Made by a program: the position numbers and the translations under genes
Source of the DNA: Phaseolus vulgaris
Taxonomy: Eukaryota; Streptophyta; Magnoliopsida; Fabales; Fabaceae
DNA: 64,000 bases
Assembly: GCF_000499845.2 (NCBI RefSeq)
Contig: NC_023751.2
Span: forward strand, 6,661,835-6,725,834
Direction of reading: 5' to 3'
Shown here: positions 11,470-23,599 of the stretch, one piece after another
Numbering within the stretch: the stretch's first letter is position 1
Layout of the letters: each line of letters opens with the position of its first letter
The notes under the pieces: generated by a model
Database searches by the model: none
Told to the model about the DNA's origin: nothing
Seen by the model: the letters and a program-made list of their open reading frames with translations, nothing else

Positions 11470-12748
11470 TAGGTGGAGAAGAAAACGGCGAGGCCTGGGA
11501 GGATGAATAAAACAAGAACCTAAAACCGAGGAGTGAATCTGGGCCGTTGATGATGGAAGTGATGTTCATCATTAACGAACGAGAAATGAAATCTCACGTC
11601 AACCTTTCCTTTTCAGTTGCCATCATTTAATTTTATTATTGGAGTTCTGTAATTAACAATTTTCCCCTTTTTTTTAAAAATGCAAATTGGAATTGGAACT
11701 TCGGATACTTTCGAGTCTCCCAAAAACAAAAGAACCACTTAGGAGGAGTTTCATTGGCCAACCAAATGTTCACATCATTGTGGGAAAGATTGGGATCCAC
11801 TGCATTTAGTAGTAACTCCGTATCTTCCAAATGTCATTTATGCCCCTTCCTTTTACCCAGAACTACCATTTTATCTCCTTCAGAATCAAACTGTTGCTAC
11901 TCCCATTAATTAATTCTAACTTAATTGAAATTTTAAATGTTTCTTCAGGTCATTATTGAAATTTTAAATGTTTCTTCAGGTCATTATTGAAATTTTACAT
12001 GCATTGTTATATTCTTTTTTATTCTGTGTGAAGTATTCCTTGTTTATTGAATTTGTTGACTGTAAAACTTTTATTTAAGGTCTTCGAAACATAACGTTAG
12101 TTTGTTATAATTCAAACTTGTTATGGTTTACACCTAGACTAAAAAAAAACACGAGGAATCCAACAAAAGAAATCAGTAGGTAATTAATATTTAAGTGTTT
12201 ATATTTAATATACTTATTTGCGTGTTAATCTAAACTATGTTGTTTTCTGCAAATAAAACTAAATTTGAATGTCCTAAGTAAAATCTAGTTTTAATGAAAA
12301 ATAATGCAATAAAAAAATATTTTTTATGAAAGAAACTTTTTTATACCCTTTCCTAATATTGGTAGTGCTGTTATGGTGCTAAAATTTGCAGTGTAAGTAA
12401 TTTGTTATCATTTTGAAATTCTTCAACTTACATTGTAGAAAAGACACTAAGGAAAAGTGTCACTACCTTTTTATTTTTGTTTTGTATTCTAAATGGTTGG
12501 AGTTGAGTGAGACATCTGAAGTTATGAAAAGTCGAGAATATAATTGGGGCGTGATTTCTCTGGGTGATGGATCCAAAAACAGGAAAATGAGGCATCTTTA
12601 GTTGCAACCATTAATTTTCTTGTGAAAATATCAAAGATTACTTTTGGAGCTGGATGTAGATAATAATGGAGAATCAACTCAAGTGAGATTAATGAATGGT
12701 TTAAGTTTGAGTTTTGGATGTGTTTTTGTTAAATGCTTTGAGGGATAA
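11470..12748. other. Intergenic, with a small tandem duplication
   Basis: Promoter-side DNA of the FLZ gene, then AT-rich sequence. A roughly 33-bp unit (ATTGAAATTTTAAATGTTTC plus following bases) is tandemly repeated at about 11927-11996. No gene is supported. Confidence 0.6.
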
Positions 12749-13407
12749 TGTTATTAAAATAGGCTTTAAAACGAACAAAATTGGTTTCCCGATGCGTGAG
12801 TAATCATTGTCCGTAAGGACTTATCCGCGGTATATTGTGCAAGTCCCCCAAGATACAACATGAACTTCTCGGTAATTTTCGAGGATCAGAACTAGCAAGT
12901 TTCTCTTTAAAAGAGTAATACCCAAATAGAACCCATAAATATTATAATAATAAAATAAAGTAAGTGCGGAGAGAGAAAGTGAAAAGGGAAAATGGAGAAG
13001 GAAGAAGAGGGTTTGAAGAAGATGAAGAAGAGAGAGTGTGAGTTGCATTTCTGAAGTGGGTGGAACTCTCTTTATATAGGGAGAGGATCCAAGAATCCAT
13101 TGCCTCTTCACAACTACTATCGTGGCACGTTCCATTGACTGGCCGCCGGAAACGGAGCAACCGCCGAAAGATTGGAGAAGATCGCGAAGATGAAGGACGT
13201 GAACCTTCCCTAGACGTGCGGCCACGATCCAGGATGTAGAGAGGGCAACGAGCGCGACAATCTCGGTAAGTTCCAGTCTCTACTGCACTTCCGAGATCTC
13301 CTCCAACGAAATCGGAAAACTAGGGTTTTCCACGCACAATCTGATTTCCGTTTCACACACTCTGTTTTTCGTTTTGATTTTGCTATATTAGGTTCTGTTT
13401 TGCAACA
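12749..13407 (-). repeat. Copia element 3' LTR
   Basis: This is the left-hand LTR of the minus-strand copia element. It matches 19081-19738 over its whole length. A TATA box reads TATATAAA on the minus strand at 13078-13071. The word CGTAAGGACTTAT near 12820 is shared with the other LTR. Confidence 0.92.
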
Positions 13408-13999
13408 ATCCCCCACATATTGCAAAAGATAAAACATAGAGATATTGAAAGAAAAGAATATTCTGGGTTCATCTAAGATGTAATGCATCAGATCTGGTAT
13501 AGCAAGCTATATGAACCAGTCTTAGATTGATGAACGTAACACATAGTGTAGTTGGTATAGCAAGCTATATTTACCAAGACACTTAGTATGTGTTAGAAGT
13601 TTATCAATCACAATACACCCCCACATTACTTGTTGTTATTGCTGTGTTGCGCTACTAGGCCATGCGCGTGCCCGCTATTCATGAGTGCTATAGAGATTTT
13701 GCCAAGATCTCATGTAAGTGGCCCCACTTGACACTCATATAGGTGATTTCATCAAGTGTATGCTGTAAATCATACACCACCCATAAGGGATATAAAAATC
13801 ATTAAAACTTTGTAAATCGTTAAAACTCTTTTACCTCTGAATTTTAACCACAAAGTTTATCCTCTCGATAATGCAGTAACTAGCACTTTCACACACACCA
13901 TAGGACTAGACAAAATTGATTTTAAATCAATATCAGTGCTAGCAGAACTAACAAGTGACTTGTTTTTACCCATATGAACCTTATTCATGGGATCTCCAA
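13408..13999 (-). other. Copia 3' untranslated internal region
   Basis: Non-coding stretch between the RNase H stop and the 3' LTR. It contains a twice-repeated word TGGTATAGCAAGCTATAT (about 13494 and 13553) and the polypurine tract next to the LTR. No further ORF is supported. Confidence 0.65.
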
Positions 14000-16900
14000 T
14001 CACAAAGGTTGGGTTTCCATCACTTGTTTGTTTGCAAGTGGCTTAAGTCCCATTCCCCTCGATGTTTCTAAAATCATTTTTCTCCCTAGGGGTTTAGTCA
14101 AAGGATCTGCCAGATTCCGTTCTGACTTGACATAGTCAATAGAAATCGTTCCACTCTTTAACAACTGTTTCACCAAATTATGTCTCAATTGCATATGTCT
14201 ATTCTTTCCATTGTAGCTTTTATTTTTAGCTATAGCTATTGCCGATTGGCAATCACAATGAATTGATACAGATGGGGTTGGTTTCATTCCTAAAGGAATG
14301 TTTGCTAAGAAGTTTTTCAACCACTCAGCTTCACTATCAGCCATTTCTAGAGCAACAAACTCAGATTCCATTGTTAATCTTGCAATAATAGTTTGCCTGG
14401 CTGATCTCCATGTAACTGCACCACCCCCAATTGTAAATACATAACCACTAGTGGATTTTGTCTCATCTGAATCAGAGATCCAGTTAGCAACACTGTACCC
14501 TTCTAGCACAACGGGAAATCCACTATATTCAATGGCATAATCCATTGTACCTCTCAAGTATTTCATGAGTCTCGCAAATGCATCCCAATGATCCTGACTA
14601 GGACATTGAGTGTATCTACTCAATCTACCTACTGCATAAGCAATATCTGGTCTAGAAAAGCTCATTAAATGCAATAAGCTCCCAATTATTTGGGCATACT
14701 GAGTTTGAGAAATAAATTCTCCTCTGTTCTTCTTTAATTTAGAGTTAGCATCATAAGGGGTACTCACTGACTTAAAGTCATAGTAACCAAACTTCTTTAG
14801 AAGTTTCTCAATGTATTTTTCTTGGGATAGTAATATACTATCTCCCTTCCTTATGATTTTAACAACTAGAATCACACTTGCTTCACCCATGTCTTTCATC
14901 AAAAACTTAGATCCAAGAAATAATTTTGTTTGAAAAACTATATCATTGCATGTACCAAAAATTAACATGTCATCTACAGACAAACATATAATGACATATT
15001 CACCATTTTCAGATATAGAATACACACATTTATCAGCATCATTGGTAGAAAAACCTTCACAAAGTAAAACATTATCAAGTTTTTCATGCCATTGTTTTGG
15101 TGCTTGTTTCAAACCATACAAAGATTTTAAGTTTGCATACTTTTTCCTTTTGACCTGGAACTACATATCCTTCAGGTTGAGTCATATAAATTTCCTCTTC
15201 TAATTCACCATTCAGAAAAGTTGTTTTAACATCCATTTGGTGAATTACTAACTTATGGATAGATGCTAAGGCTAGCAATACACGGATAGAGGAAATCCTA
15301 GTAACAGGTGCAAAAGTATCAAAGTAATCTATGTTATGTTTTTTAGTAAACCCTTTAGCTACTAATCTTGCCTTATATTTCTCTATGGATCCATCAGGAT
15401 GATACTTCTTCTTAAAGATCCACTTACAACCAATGGGTTTTGCTCCTTTAGGAAGATCTACTAAGGTCCACGTATTATTTTTCTTAATTGAATCAAGCTC
15501 AGTTTTAATGGCCTTATCCCAATGTTTAGCATCAAGAGCACTAGTAGCTTCTACAAAACTTATTGGATCATTCTCAACTAGATAAGTATAAAAGTCATCT
15601 CCAAAAGATGTTTCCTTTCTCTGTCTTTTACTTCTCCTAGCATCCTCACTCAAGGTATCTAACACTATCTATAGGTTGTTCAGATGTACCACTACTCTTT
15701 AGAGGAAAGATGTGTTCAAAGAACTCAGCGTTTTTCGTCTCTACTATAGTGTTACATTCAATTATATCACTATTAAGAACTAGAAACCTATAGGCAACAC
15801 TATGTTCTGCATATCCTAAGAACATACAATTAGATGTTTTAGAGCCTATTTTCCTTTTCTTAGGATCAGGTAACATCACTTTAGCTAAACACCCCCACAC
15901 TCTTAGGTATTTCAGATTAGGTTAATAACCTTTCCACAACTCATAAGGTGTTTTACCAATTTTCCTATGTGGTATCCTATTTTGTAAAAAACACGCAGTA
16001 AGCAGAGATTCACCCCATAAATTATCAGGAGCATTAGAACTAATAAGCATGGCATTCATCATTTCTTTAAGAGTCCTATTTTTCCTTTTAGCTACTCCAT
16101 TAGACTCAGGTGAATATGGTGGGGTTACTTCATGAATAATACCTTCTTTTACACAATAATCATTAAATAAAACATATTCACCACCTCTATCTGATCTAAT
16201 TCTCTTAATTTTCTTATTCAGTTGATTTTCTACTTCCGCTTTATAAGTTAAAAACATGTTAAAAGCTTTATCCTTATGTTTAATTAAATACACTTTGGTG
16301 TATCTAGAAAAATCATCTATAAAGGTTACAAAATAATTTTTACCACCTCTAGACATGGTTTGTTTTAATTCAGCAAGGTCGGTATGAATTAAACCAAGAA
16401 TTTCAGTTTGACGTTCTACAGAGTGACATGTTTTTTTTTCCGTTATTTTAGATTCTACGCATACATCACATTTACTATTTTCTTTGTCATGCATGTTGAT
16501 TAATCCTAGTCGTTGCAATTTTATAACATACGAAGAATTTGTTAGAATATATGGCTTTAAACTAGAGGGGGTGAATTGTTTAAAGAGAGTTTCACAACTT
16601 TTTCAGCCTTGAATGAAATTACTTCGAGAAAACCTTGATTAAGAAATCAGTTTTTCAAAACATAAAGCAAAGGCACAACACTAGTAAAAATCGGTTGTTT
16701 TACCGAAACAATCGGTTGTTTATACCAGTTAACAAATATCAAAACTGAATTTATAGAGTTAGGGATAGAGAGAATGCACACAGATGTTTATACTGGTTCA
16801 CTCCAAATCCAGAGCTACATCCAGTCTTCTCAGAAACCCTGAGGAAATCCACTAAGCAATCACAACTTGATCACTTACACCACAACCAAGAAAGTGACCT

Positions 16901-19067
16901 TGAACACCTCAAGACACACACTCTTCTTGGCCAACACACCAACACTAAGATTGCTGATCTTGATCCCCTCAAGAACACACAACCAATCTCAGCAAACACA
17001 GAAACGAAACTTGTTCAGCAGAGTACAAGGATTACACTTGCTACAGAAGATAATCTGAAATCAATACAAGCAGAATCCTATTCCACACACTTTGATCAAT
17101 CACAAACTCTTAGCAATCTCAACTCTTTGAAAAACTCTAATTCAAAAAAACTTGTAAAAGATTGTTACTCAAATCTGTTTTTCTGAATTTATTCAAAGAT
17201 GTTGTTTGTTATCAAATCTTAACAAACTCTTAAATTGCATTTAAAGATTGGTCAAAGCATTTAATGACTGGAGCGTAAGCAGTTAAAACATTTAAAGCTC
17301 AGTCAAAGATAAAACAGTTTTTCTGTTATGGTCCCAAAACAAACAATCGGTTGTTTCCTCGAATCAATCTGTTGTTTTGGTTTTAACAGCTCAACCATTT
17401 GAAAAACAATTTTCAATCTTTTCTCAAAACATCTAAGTATAAACAATCAGTTGTTTCGACAAAACAATCGGTTGTTTTAACTTAGTTTGAAAAACATTTG
17501 TCTTTCACAAAGATTGAGAATACCTATGCTTTAGATTTAATCAAGAGGTGGATTACAACACTCAAACTACCCCAGAACTAAAATAAAACAGCACAGCAAC
17601 AGCAAGCACAGCCAAGGCTTCAACATCCTTCAAAGGGTTTGGATTCTTTAAAGATTGAACACCATTTGGTTCAACAGAATTCACATGTCCTAATCTAGCA
17701 TGCCATATATCATACGAGTCAACAATATAAGCAGAAAATTTAGATTCATTCATAATTTCAGAAATGTTTAATACAAAAAGGCCTTGATTACAATATCCAT
17801 TTCCCACAAAAACATTGTTTTTATAACAATCTTGTCAGATTCAAATGATACTTTAACCCCAACTTTGCTTAGCAATGCCACAGAGACCAAATTAACTCTA
17901 ATTGATGGCACATGTAGCACATCATTCAAAGCCAGAGTTTTACCAGATGTGAGCTTCAGAAGAACTTTTCCTTTTTCTAGGACAGGAGTTGTCCTGGAGT
18001 CACCGAGATATACTTGTTCTTCTCCATCCCCCACACTTGTGTAGGAGGTAAACACATTTCTGTTTGCACAGATGTGTCTGATAGCCCCAGAGTCTACCAC
18101 CTATTTGCTCACATTTGTCATAAGATTTACTTGTGAAACGACTGTCACAATTGTATCTTCCCCTTCTGCTAGATTTGCCTTAGGAGGATAGTCGTTTTTG
18201 GCCCTATGTATGCACTTAGGGGCATGATGGCCTGGTTTTCCACAGACAAAGCAATTACCATTTTTCTTGAAAGTGGGGTTAGTTCCACTGGGACGAGAGA
18301 ATTTGTTATTAGGTTTCTTTTTGTGATCAAATTTTTTTCTCGTACCTTTTTGGAACTGGTTTGTCTTCTATCACGTTTGCTTTGGCAGACAAAGCTTTGG
18401 CCTTTACAACAGCACACTCCTTCCTGTTTATGTCTTCGATGATGATGTGGGTGATCAAATCTGATAGAGACATCTGTTTCTGTCTGTGCTTCAGTTGTTG
18501 TTTGTAATCCGTCCAAGATTGCGGGAGCTTTTCGATCAAGAGTTCGGACACGAATTCATCCGGCAAGGTTATGCTTTCAGTTTTAATATCTTCAATCAAC
18601 TTGTGATATTCGTTTATTTGGATTTTGATGTCTTTGCCTTCGATCATCTCCCAGCAGTAGTAGTTTGCAATTACGAACCTTTGTTTGACGATGTCTTTGG
18701 CAGTATATTTGAGGATAAGAGAATCCCAAATATCTTTTGCATTCTTATAAGAAGCATAAACATCGAACAGATCGTTAGATAACACACTAAGTAAAGTGTG
18801 ACGACATACCTTATTTGCATGGATCCAGTCGTCAACTTGTTTCGTAGGCGTGGTTGAGTCGAGTTTGGCAGTTGTAAGTGCAAGAGCAACTCCGTACATG
18901 TTTAATAGGGTGGACACGCGTTCTTGCCAACGTCGAAAGTTCTGACCGGTGAAGAATTCAATTTTGGAGACATCCGGAAATGGTTTCGCAAAAATGGTTT
19001 GTGTTGCGGAAACAACATTTGATGTTCCCTGAGCAACGTTGTTGTTGTCGTTCGTATTTTCAACCAT
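14000..19067 (-). pseudogene. Copia gag-pol polyprotein, multiply broken
   Basis: Read on the minus strand. Gag starts with ATG at 19067-19065. Its CCHC zinc knuckle (C-x2-C-x4-H-x4-C) lies near 18254-18213, after a one-base A-run frameshift near 18330. Protease has the Asp-Ser-Gly motif near 18090, preceded by an in-frame TAG at 18103-18101 where the family has Trp. The GAG-pre-integrase His motif (Trp-His-Ala-Arg-Leu-Gly-His) is near 17700. Integrase (16518-15922) is split from it by a nested LTR and ends at an in-frame TAA at 15924-15922. A frameshift near 15655 separates the integrase C-terminus from the RT N-terminus (15665-15084). Another, a one-base A-run change near 15126, leads into the rest of RT and RNase H (15121-14000). 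The RT catalytic box reads Ser-Val-Asp-Asp instead of Tyr-Val-Asp-Asp. No functional polyprotein can be made. Confidence 0.92.
16540..17676. mobile_element. Solo LTR (1137 bp) nested in the copia integrase
   Basis: It starts TGTTAGAATA and ends TTCAACA, flanked by GAATT at 16535-16539 and 17677-17681. The integrase frame on the two sides joins across one copy of the pentamer. The near-palindromic word AAACAATCGGTTGTTT and close variants occur about six times (16690-16725, 17340-17390, 17440-17480). The orientation is not certain. It is younger than the host copia element. Confidence 0.88.
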
Positions 19068-19080
19068 AAGTCCTTACGAT

Positions 19081-19738
19081 TGTAGTAAAATAGGCTTTAA
19101 AACGAACAAAATTGGTTTCCAGAGGCGTGAGTAATCACTGTCCGTAAGGACTTATCCGCAATGTATTACGCATGTCCCCCAGGATACAACGGGAACTTCC
19201 CGGTAATTTCCGAGGATCAGAACTAGCAAGTTTCTCTTTAAAAGAGTAATACCCAAATAGAACCCATAAATATTATAATAATAAAATAAAGTAAGTGAGG
19301 AGAGAGAAAGTGAAAAGGGAAAATGGAGAAGGAAGAAGAGGGTTTGAAGAAGATGAAGAAGAGAGAGTGTGAGTTGCATTTCTGAAGTGGGTGGAGCTCT
19401 CTTTATATAGGGACAGGATCCAAGAATCCGTTGCCTCTTCACAACTACTATCGTGGCACGTTCCATTGACTGGCCGCCGGAAATGGAGCAACCACCGAAA
19501 GATTGGGGAAGACCGCGGAGATGAAGGACGTGAACCTTCCCTAGACGTGCGGCCACGATCTAGGATGTAGAAAGGGCAACGAGCGCGACAATCTCAGTAA
19601 GTTCCAGTCTCTACTGCACTTCCGAGATCTCCTCCTACGGAATCGAAAAACTAGGGTTTTTCACGCACAATCTGATTTCCGTTTCACACACTCTGTTTTT
19701 CGTTTTGATTTTGCTATATTAGGTTCTGTTTTATAACA
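19081..19738 (-). repeat. Copia element 5' LTR with TATA box
   Basis: Right-hand LTR, the promoter-bearing one for the minus-strand element. A TATATAAAG box lies at 19410-19402 on the minus strand, so transcription would start near 19375. The LTR ends only 13 bp before the gag ATG. I found no standard initiator-Met primer-binding site in that gap. Confidence 0.9.
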
Positions 19739-20150
19739 GGTCCTACTCAAATCTTGCAAGACTCGCCAATTAAGGATATATGTGCTTTCTGTAACTTTAT
19801 GGTTTCACCAGTTTTTTTCTTTTTGCAGTATACTTTGCATTGGTCCGTATAGATGAGGTGAATTACTTTTAGGAGGAATTGTTACCATAATTATATGTTT
19901 CATGCATACATACATCAAAGTACATAAAAAAAATACACTTATGTAACATCTCAAAAAAATTATAAAGTAATATTTTCTGAATATAATATATTAAATTATG
20001 TTATTTCTAAATTATTTAGCCTCATCCTTCTCGACTGCCCCTTCATGCATCGCCTCCCCACATATTCAAAATTTTAATTAACTAAAATTTATAAAAAGAA
20101 TATTTTTATTTTATATTTAATTATTTTTTAAAATTAGGGTATATTAATAA
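19739..20150. other. AT-rich flank, nothing recognised
   Basis: Sequence to the right of the copia element. No ORF or repeat family is supported. Confidence 0.5.
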
Positions 20151-20600
20151 ATATGAGAAATGCAACTAGTGGTCCCTCATTTGATCTTGGTGTGGAACCC
20201 ACTGATTTATGGGGAAGGAAAGCAGGTATCAGAGCGAGGTTGTGGAGCCATGGCATCCTCCAAGGTTACTGGCCCAAGGTCGGCCGTCTGACGATCAACC
20301 AAAGAAAGAGGTCCAAGTCAGCGGAAATTGGAGACAGGCGTGGGAGAATTGAAGCTCAATGTGACGGATGGAGAGGAATATCTTTAGGAGCTTGAATCCA
20401 ACCAAGAAGGACTTGAGAGTGCCTTCGACGATTGCCTTGGAGGAGGTCAAGGCAGGGATGGCTCGTGTGGAGACATCACTCAAGGAAGAAGTAGAGGGGC
20501 TCAAAGCAACTAAGGAGAAGCTGAGAATCAAGGTTTCAATCCTTGCCTTGAGAGGGTAGTGGCCAACCGCGGCCAAGAGGAATGTGGCCACTGCATGCAG
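20150..20600 (+). mobile_element. LTR-retrotransposon leader and gag fragment
   Basis: The word GGTATCAGAGCGAGG near 20226 resembles a primer-binding site complementary to initiator Met tRNA. An ATG follows near 20250, and then a broken coiled-coil-rich gag-like stretch with Glu, Lys and Leu heptads in the frame at 20368-20559. Stops and frame changes are present. This resembles the N-terminal gag of plant gypsy elements. No LTR was found next to it. Confidence 0.5.
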
Positions 20601-21560
20601 TTAAAGAGTTTTCACTTCCTGACTATTCTCAAAAAGCATCTTTCCACTTTCTGGGCAAGGCTCAATCTGATCAAGCAAGTCTCCGGCGGAGTTGGAACCT
20701 CACTGGCTCGCAACTAATAGAAAAAAAACGACTAGACTAGTAGTGGAGTGCTCCTTGTTGTTCGGATCTTGACCCGAATGACCGTACCGGGGAATTCTAC
20801 CGTACTCCGTGCAGCTATTGTTGTTGATCCTGCAGAGCCTACCCAAAGGTTCAGGCCGGATTGTAGGAAGTGGGCGATACGTTTTTGTATTTCTATGAGA
20901 AGCAACATAGTAAGTTGGCACTTCACTCCCGACCAAAATAAAATGAACAGCACTCTTGCATGGGGGTAAAGCTGCAGGACGGAGATGACTTCTAGCTAAT
21001 GGCTAATGGGACGTACTCCTTCCTTTTCGACTACTCCTCTTCTCCTTTGGTCAGGCAAGTTAGAGGCTCCCTTCCGTTGTTGCCAATTCTCGATCCCAGC
21101 CGCATCTCATATAGAGAATAGATTCCCTTGAACACTATTGTGCCTCAATCAATACTTGAAGGCCTTGCTTTGAATTGGACTTGGTCTACTAATCATCCAT
21201 CCAGCTCGTATCTTCTTATATTTTTTTTTTAAAATTAAAAGTTACTCAGACCCATCACATCACTCACAGATTTTAGTAAATTGACCCTACAAATTCACTC
21301 TACTCACTTTAATCCAAACAACCTAACTTTTTTCACATTTTTTTTTGAATGGGATATGCTTTTGTAATAGCAATTGGATGCTTTCTCAACACGGATTTCA
21401 AGGCTGATTCACCATCAAGCGCGATAATAGCTGTTATTGACTCAAAAGCGGCTAGTCTTGCAGCGGTAACTGCTTGAGTTCCTACTCTCACTGCGGTTAC
21501 GAAGACAGGGGTGAAAAAAGGGAGCACAAGAGCTTTGACTCATCCAACAAGGCTTACTGG
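20600..21560. other. Possible organelle-derived (mitochondrial-like) insertion
   Basis: Base composition here is close to balanced, in sharp contrast to the AT-rich DNA on both sides. Wording such as CTTCCTTTTCGACTACTCC is reminiscent of plant mitochondrial intergenic DNA. 21230-21340 inside it is instead AT-rich and resembles the right end of the MITE at 22013-22707. No organelle gene is recognised, so the origin is a guess from texture only. Confidence 0.35.
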
Positions 21561-22009
21561 AAAAGACTAGAAGAGTAAGGTCATCAGTCCCAAATCCACT
21601 CTCTTAATTCCTCACACATCTCCTTCCTAATTCAAACATACCATAAGTCCATCGAGAAAACATCACTAAGGTCAATAATCGCATTTGAAGTATTGTCAAC
21701 TTTGAAACTCCAAATTTCGTCACAATTTTATTTTTAAGACATTTCAAATGATTAATGAAGATGGTTAATGGAGGAAGAAGTATAAAACATGTTTTTGTCT
21801 CGAATCATAAATGATACGAGAGTATATTGAAGTTACCACAATAATAATATTATTTTGAGTTGTTAGATCTTTTATAAAGAGAGCATGTGTTGATTCTCTT
21901 TTAGCGCATATGTGTTTGTGTTTGTCAATGTCTTTGTTTTAAATGTGGGAAAAATATTACACGCGTTAACCAAACGTGTTAGTGTTTGTCTCATTTGTAT
22001 ACGAGTCTT
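21560..22009. other. Intergenic, nothing recognised
   Basis: AT-rich sequence between the balanced-composition block and the MITE. No gene is supported. Confidence 0.5.
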
Positions 22010-22012
22010 TAA

Positions 22013-22707
22013 GGGTGTGTTTGCTTTTGGGGGTGATGGAGGTTGAGGGTGAGAGTGAATGAGTGTCACCCTTGTTTGCTTCTATGAGAGAGGGAGGTTG
22101 AGGGTGAGAGTGAGTGGAAAGTTGAGGGTATTTAGGATCCTCTCATAATTGAAGAGAAAGGAGAGTGTAATGAGATGAAAAGACCATGGTATCCTTCATA
22201 CAATAATATTAATAATAAAAATTATTATTATTAATAATTTTATGTTAACATAATATATTTTAAAGAATTATAAATAATATTAAAATTATCTAAATAAAAT
22301 AACTTAAGTAACAAAATTAATTTAAATTAATAAAATGAAAAATAATAAAATTATACTTACATTTAAAATTATATTTAATTATTTCTTTGAATTTTATATA
22401 TTTTTTCTTTTATTTATAAATGAAACTTTAAATTATTTTAATTAACTAAAATATGCACACACAAAATTAATAATTATTTATTCTTTTTTATATATAAGGG
22501 TAAATTTGTAATCTTACAATTTACACTATTTAAAATAATTTAAAATACTCTTATAACCATCACATCAATCACGTATCTCAATAAACTTTATTCACACAAC
22601 CACTCTAACATATTCTAATCCAAACACATTAACTTTTTTCACACTTTCTTCTCACACTCTCACTCTTTCACACTCTCAACTTTCCACTCCCCAATCCAAA
22701 CAAAGCC
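22013..22707. mobile_element. Tourist-like (PIF/Harbinger) MITE, 695 bp
   Basis: The flanking target duplication is TAA (22010-22012 and 22708-22710). Imperfect terminal inverted repeats are GGGTGTGTTTG at the left and, reverse-complemented, GGCTTTGTTTGG at the right. Inside each terminus is a G-rich/C-rich subterminal stretch (GGTTGAGGGTGAGAGTGA and its complement-like partner). The left arm is partly duplicated. No transposase is present. The 3-bp TAA/TTA target is typical of PIF/Harbinger. Confidence 0.75.
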
Positions 22708-22710
22708 TAA

Positions 22711-23590
22711 ATGATACGTTGTTCTTTGTTGGGGCCTATGTGTTATTGTGACAGTGATTGTTACCGTGTCTAATTGAGATGTGATAAAAGGTTAAAAATA
22801 AGGCATATGCTAGGTTGGTCATTTTACTTGCTACAAGAAAGACTCCTCAACCAACAAATTTGACTTAAATAATCAATTTATAAACAAGAAAAAATGTAGA
22901 AGTGACTCAAAGTTGAAAGGGTTCATCCTCAATATGGCAGTGATGAAGAAAGAAATTGAATTTAAGCAATTAAGAAACTCAACAAATCCTGAGAAGAATA
23001 TGTTAAAAGTTTTGGGATCATTTTTCTGACAAAATAAGGTATATTGAATAATGAATGCGGTGAATAGAGTTTTTTTTCTTCTACATGCACCTTTATTATT
23101 AATACTTGCACCCCTGTATTAATACTAAAAACACTGAAATATCATTTTTTGTTGCACCACGCGGTCGCCACTTTATTTCTTGTTTTTTTTCATTGCACCT
23201 CCAACTCTAACTCCATTTTTCACCACACTTTTTGAGAGGAAGAAGAAATAGAAAAGAGAGTAAAACGTTGGGTTGCTTATTTTGGAAAGTTCTTTAAGAA
23301 ATCCTTCTAAAAAATGCATCTTATATATTTTAGAAAGTTTTCTGAAAAAATTGTTCTATTAAACTTGTTTTACAATGCACCTCATATATTTTGGAAATCT
23401 TACTCTAAAAATCATCTTCCAAAAAACTCATTCCCGAGTACATCTTGTATGTTCTAGAAATATTGTTTTGAAAATCCTATTTAGAAATCTTGGAAATCCT
23501 GACTTAGAAATTATAGAAAACTTGTTTTTCGAAGATTTCAACAAATAAAAATGCTGGACAATACACTGTGCGAAAGAGAAAATGGGGGTA
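22711..23590. other. Intergenic repeat-like DNA
   Basis: 23270-23480 has diverged repeated words around TTTTAGAAAGTTTTCTG and TATATTTTGGAAA, a decayed short-period repeat. No gene is supported. Confidence 0.5.
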
Positions 23591-23599
23591 GACTTAGAA

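Larger units (their letters stand above)
12749..19738 (-). mobile_element. Ty1/copia LTR retrotransposon, full length but inactive
   Basis: Two direct repeats of about 658 bp (12749-13407 and 19081-19738) bracket gag-pol genes on the minus strand in copia order: gag, protease, integrase, reverse transcriptase, RNase H. The element's 5' LTR is the right-hand one. Minus-strand LTR ends are TGTT and AACA/TACA. A purine-rich tract (ATGTGGGGGAT) abuts the 3' LTR near 13408-13420. The LTRs are about 95% alike by eye, with most differences near the 3' end. The 5-bp flanks are GATAA and GGTCC and do not match. The coding region has frameshifts, stops and a nested LTR, listed separately. Confidence 0.93.

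Noticed and set aside
12821..13225. 134-codon ORF, with a near twin at 19152-19556
   Set aside because: Both lie entirely inside the two copia LTRs; the similarity is just LTR identity.
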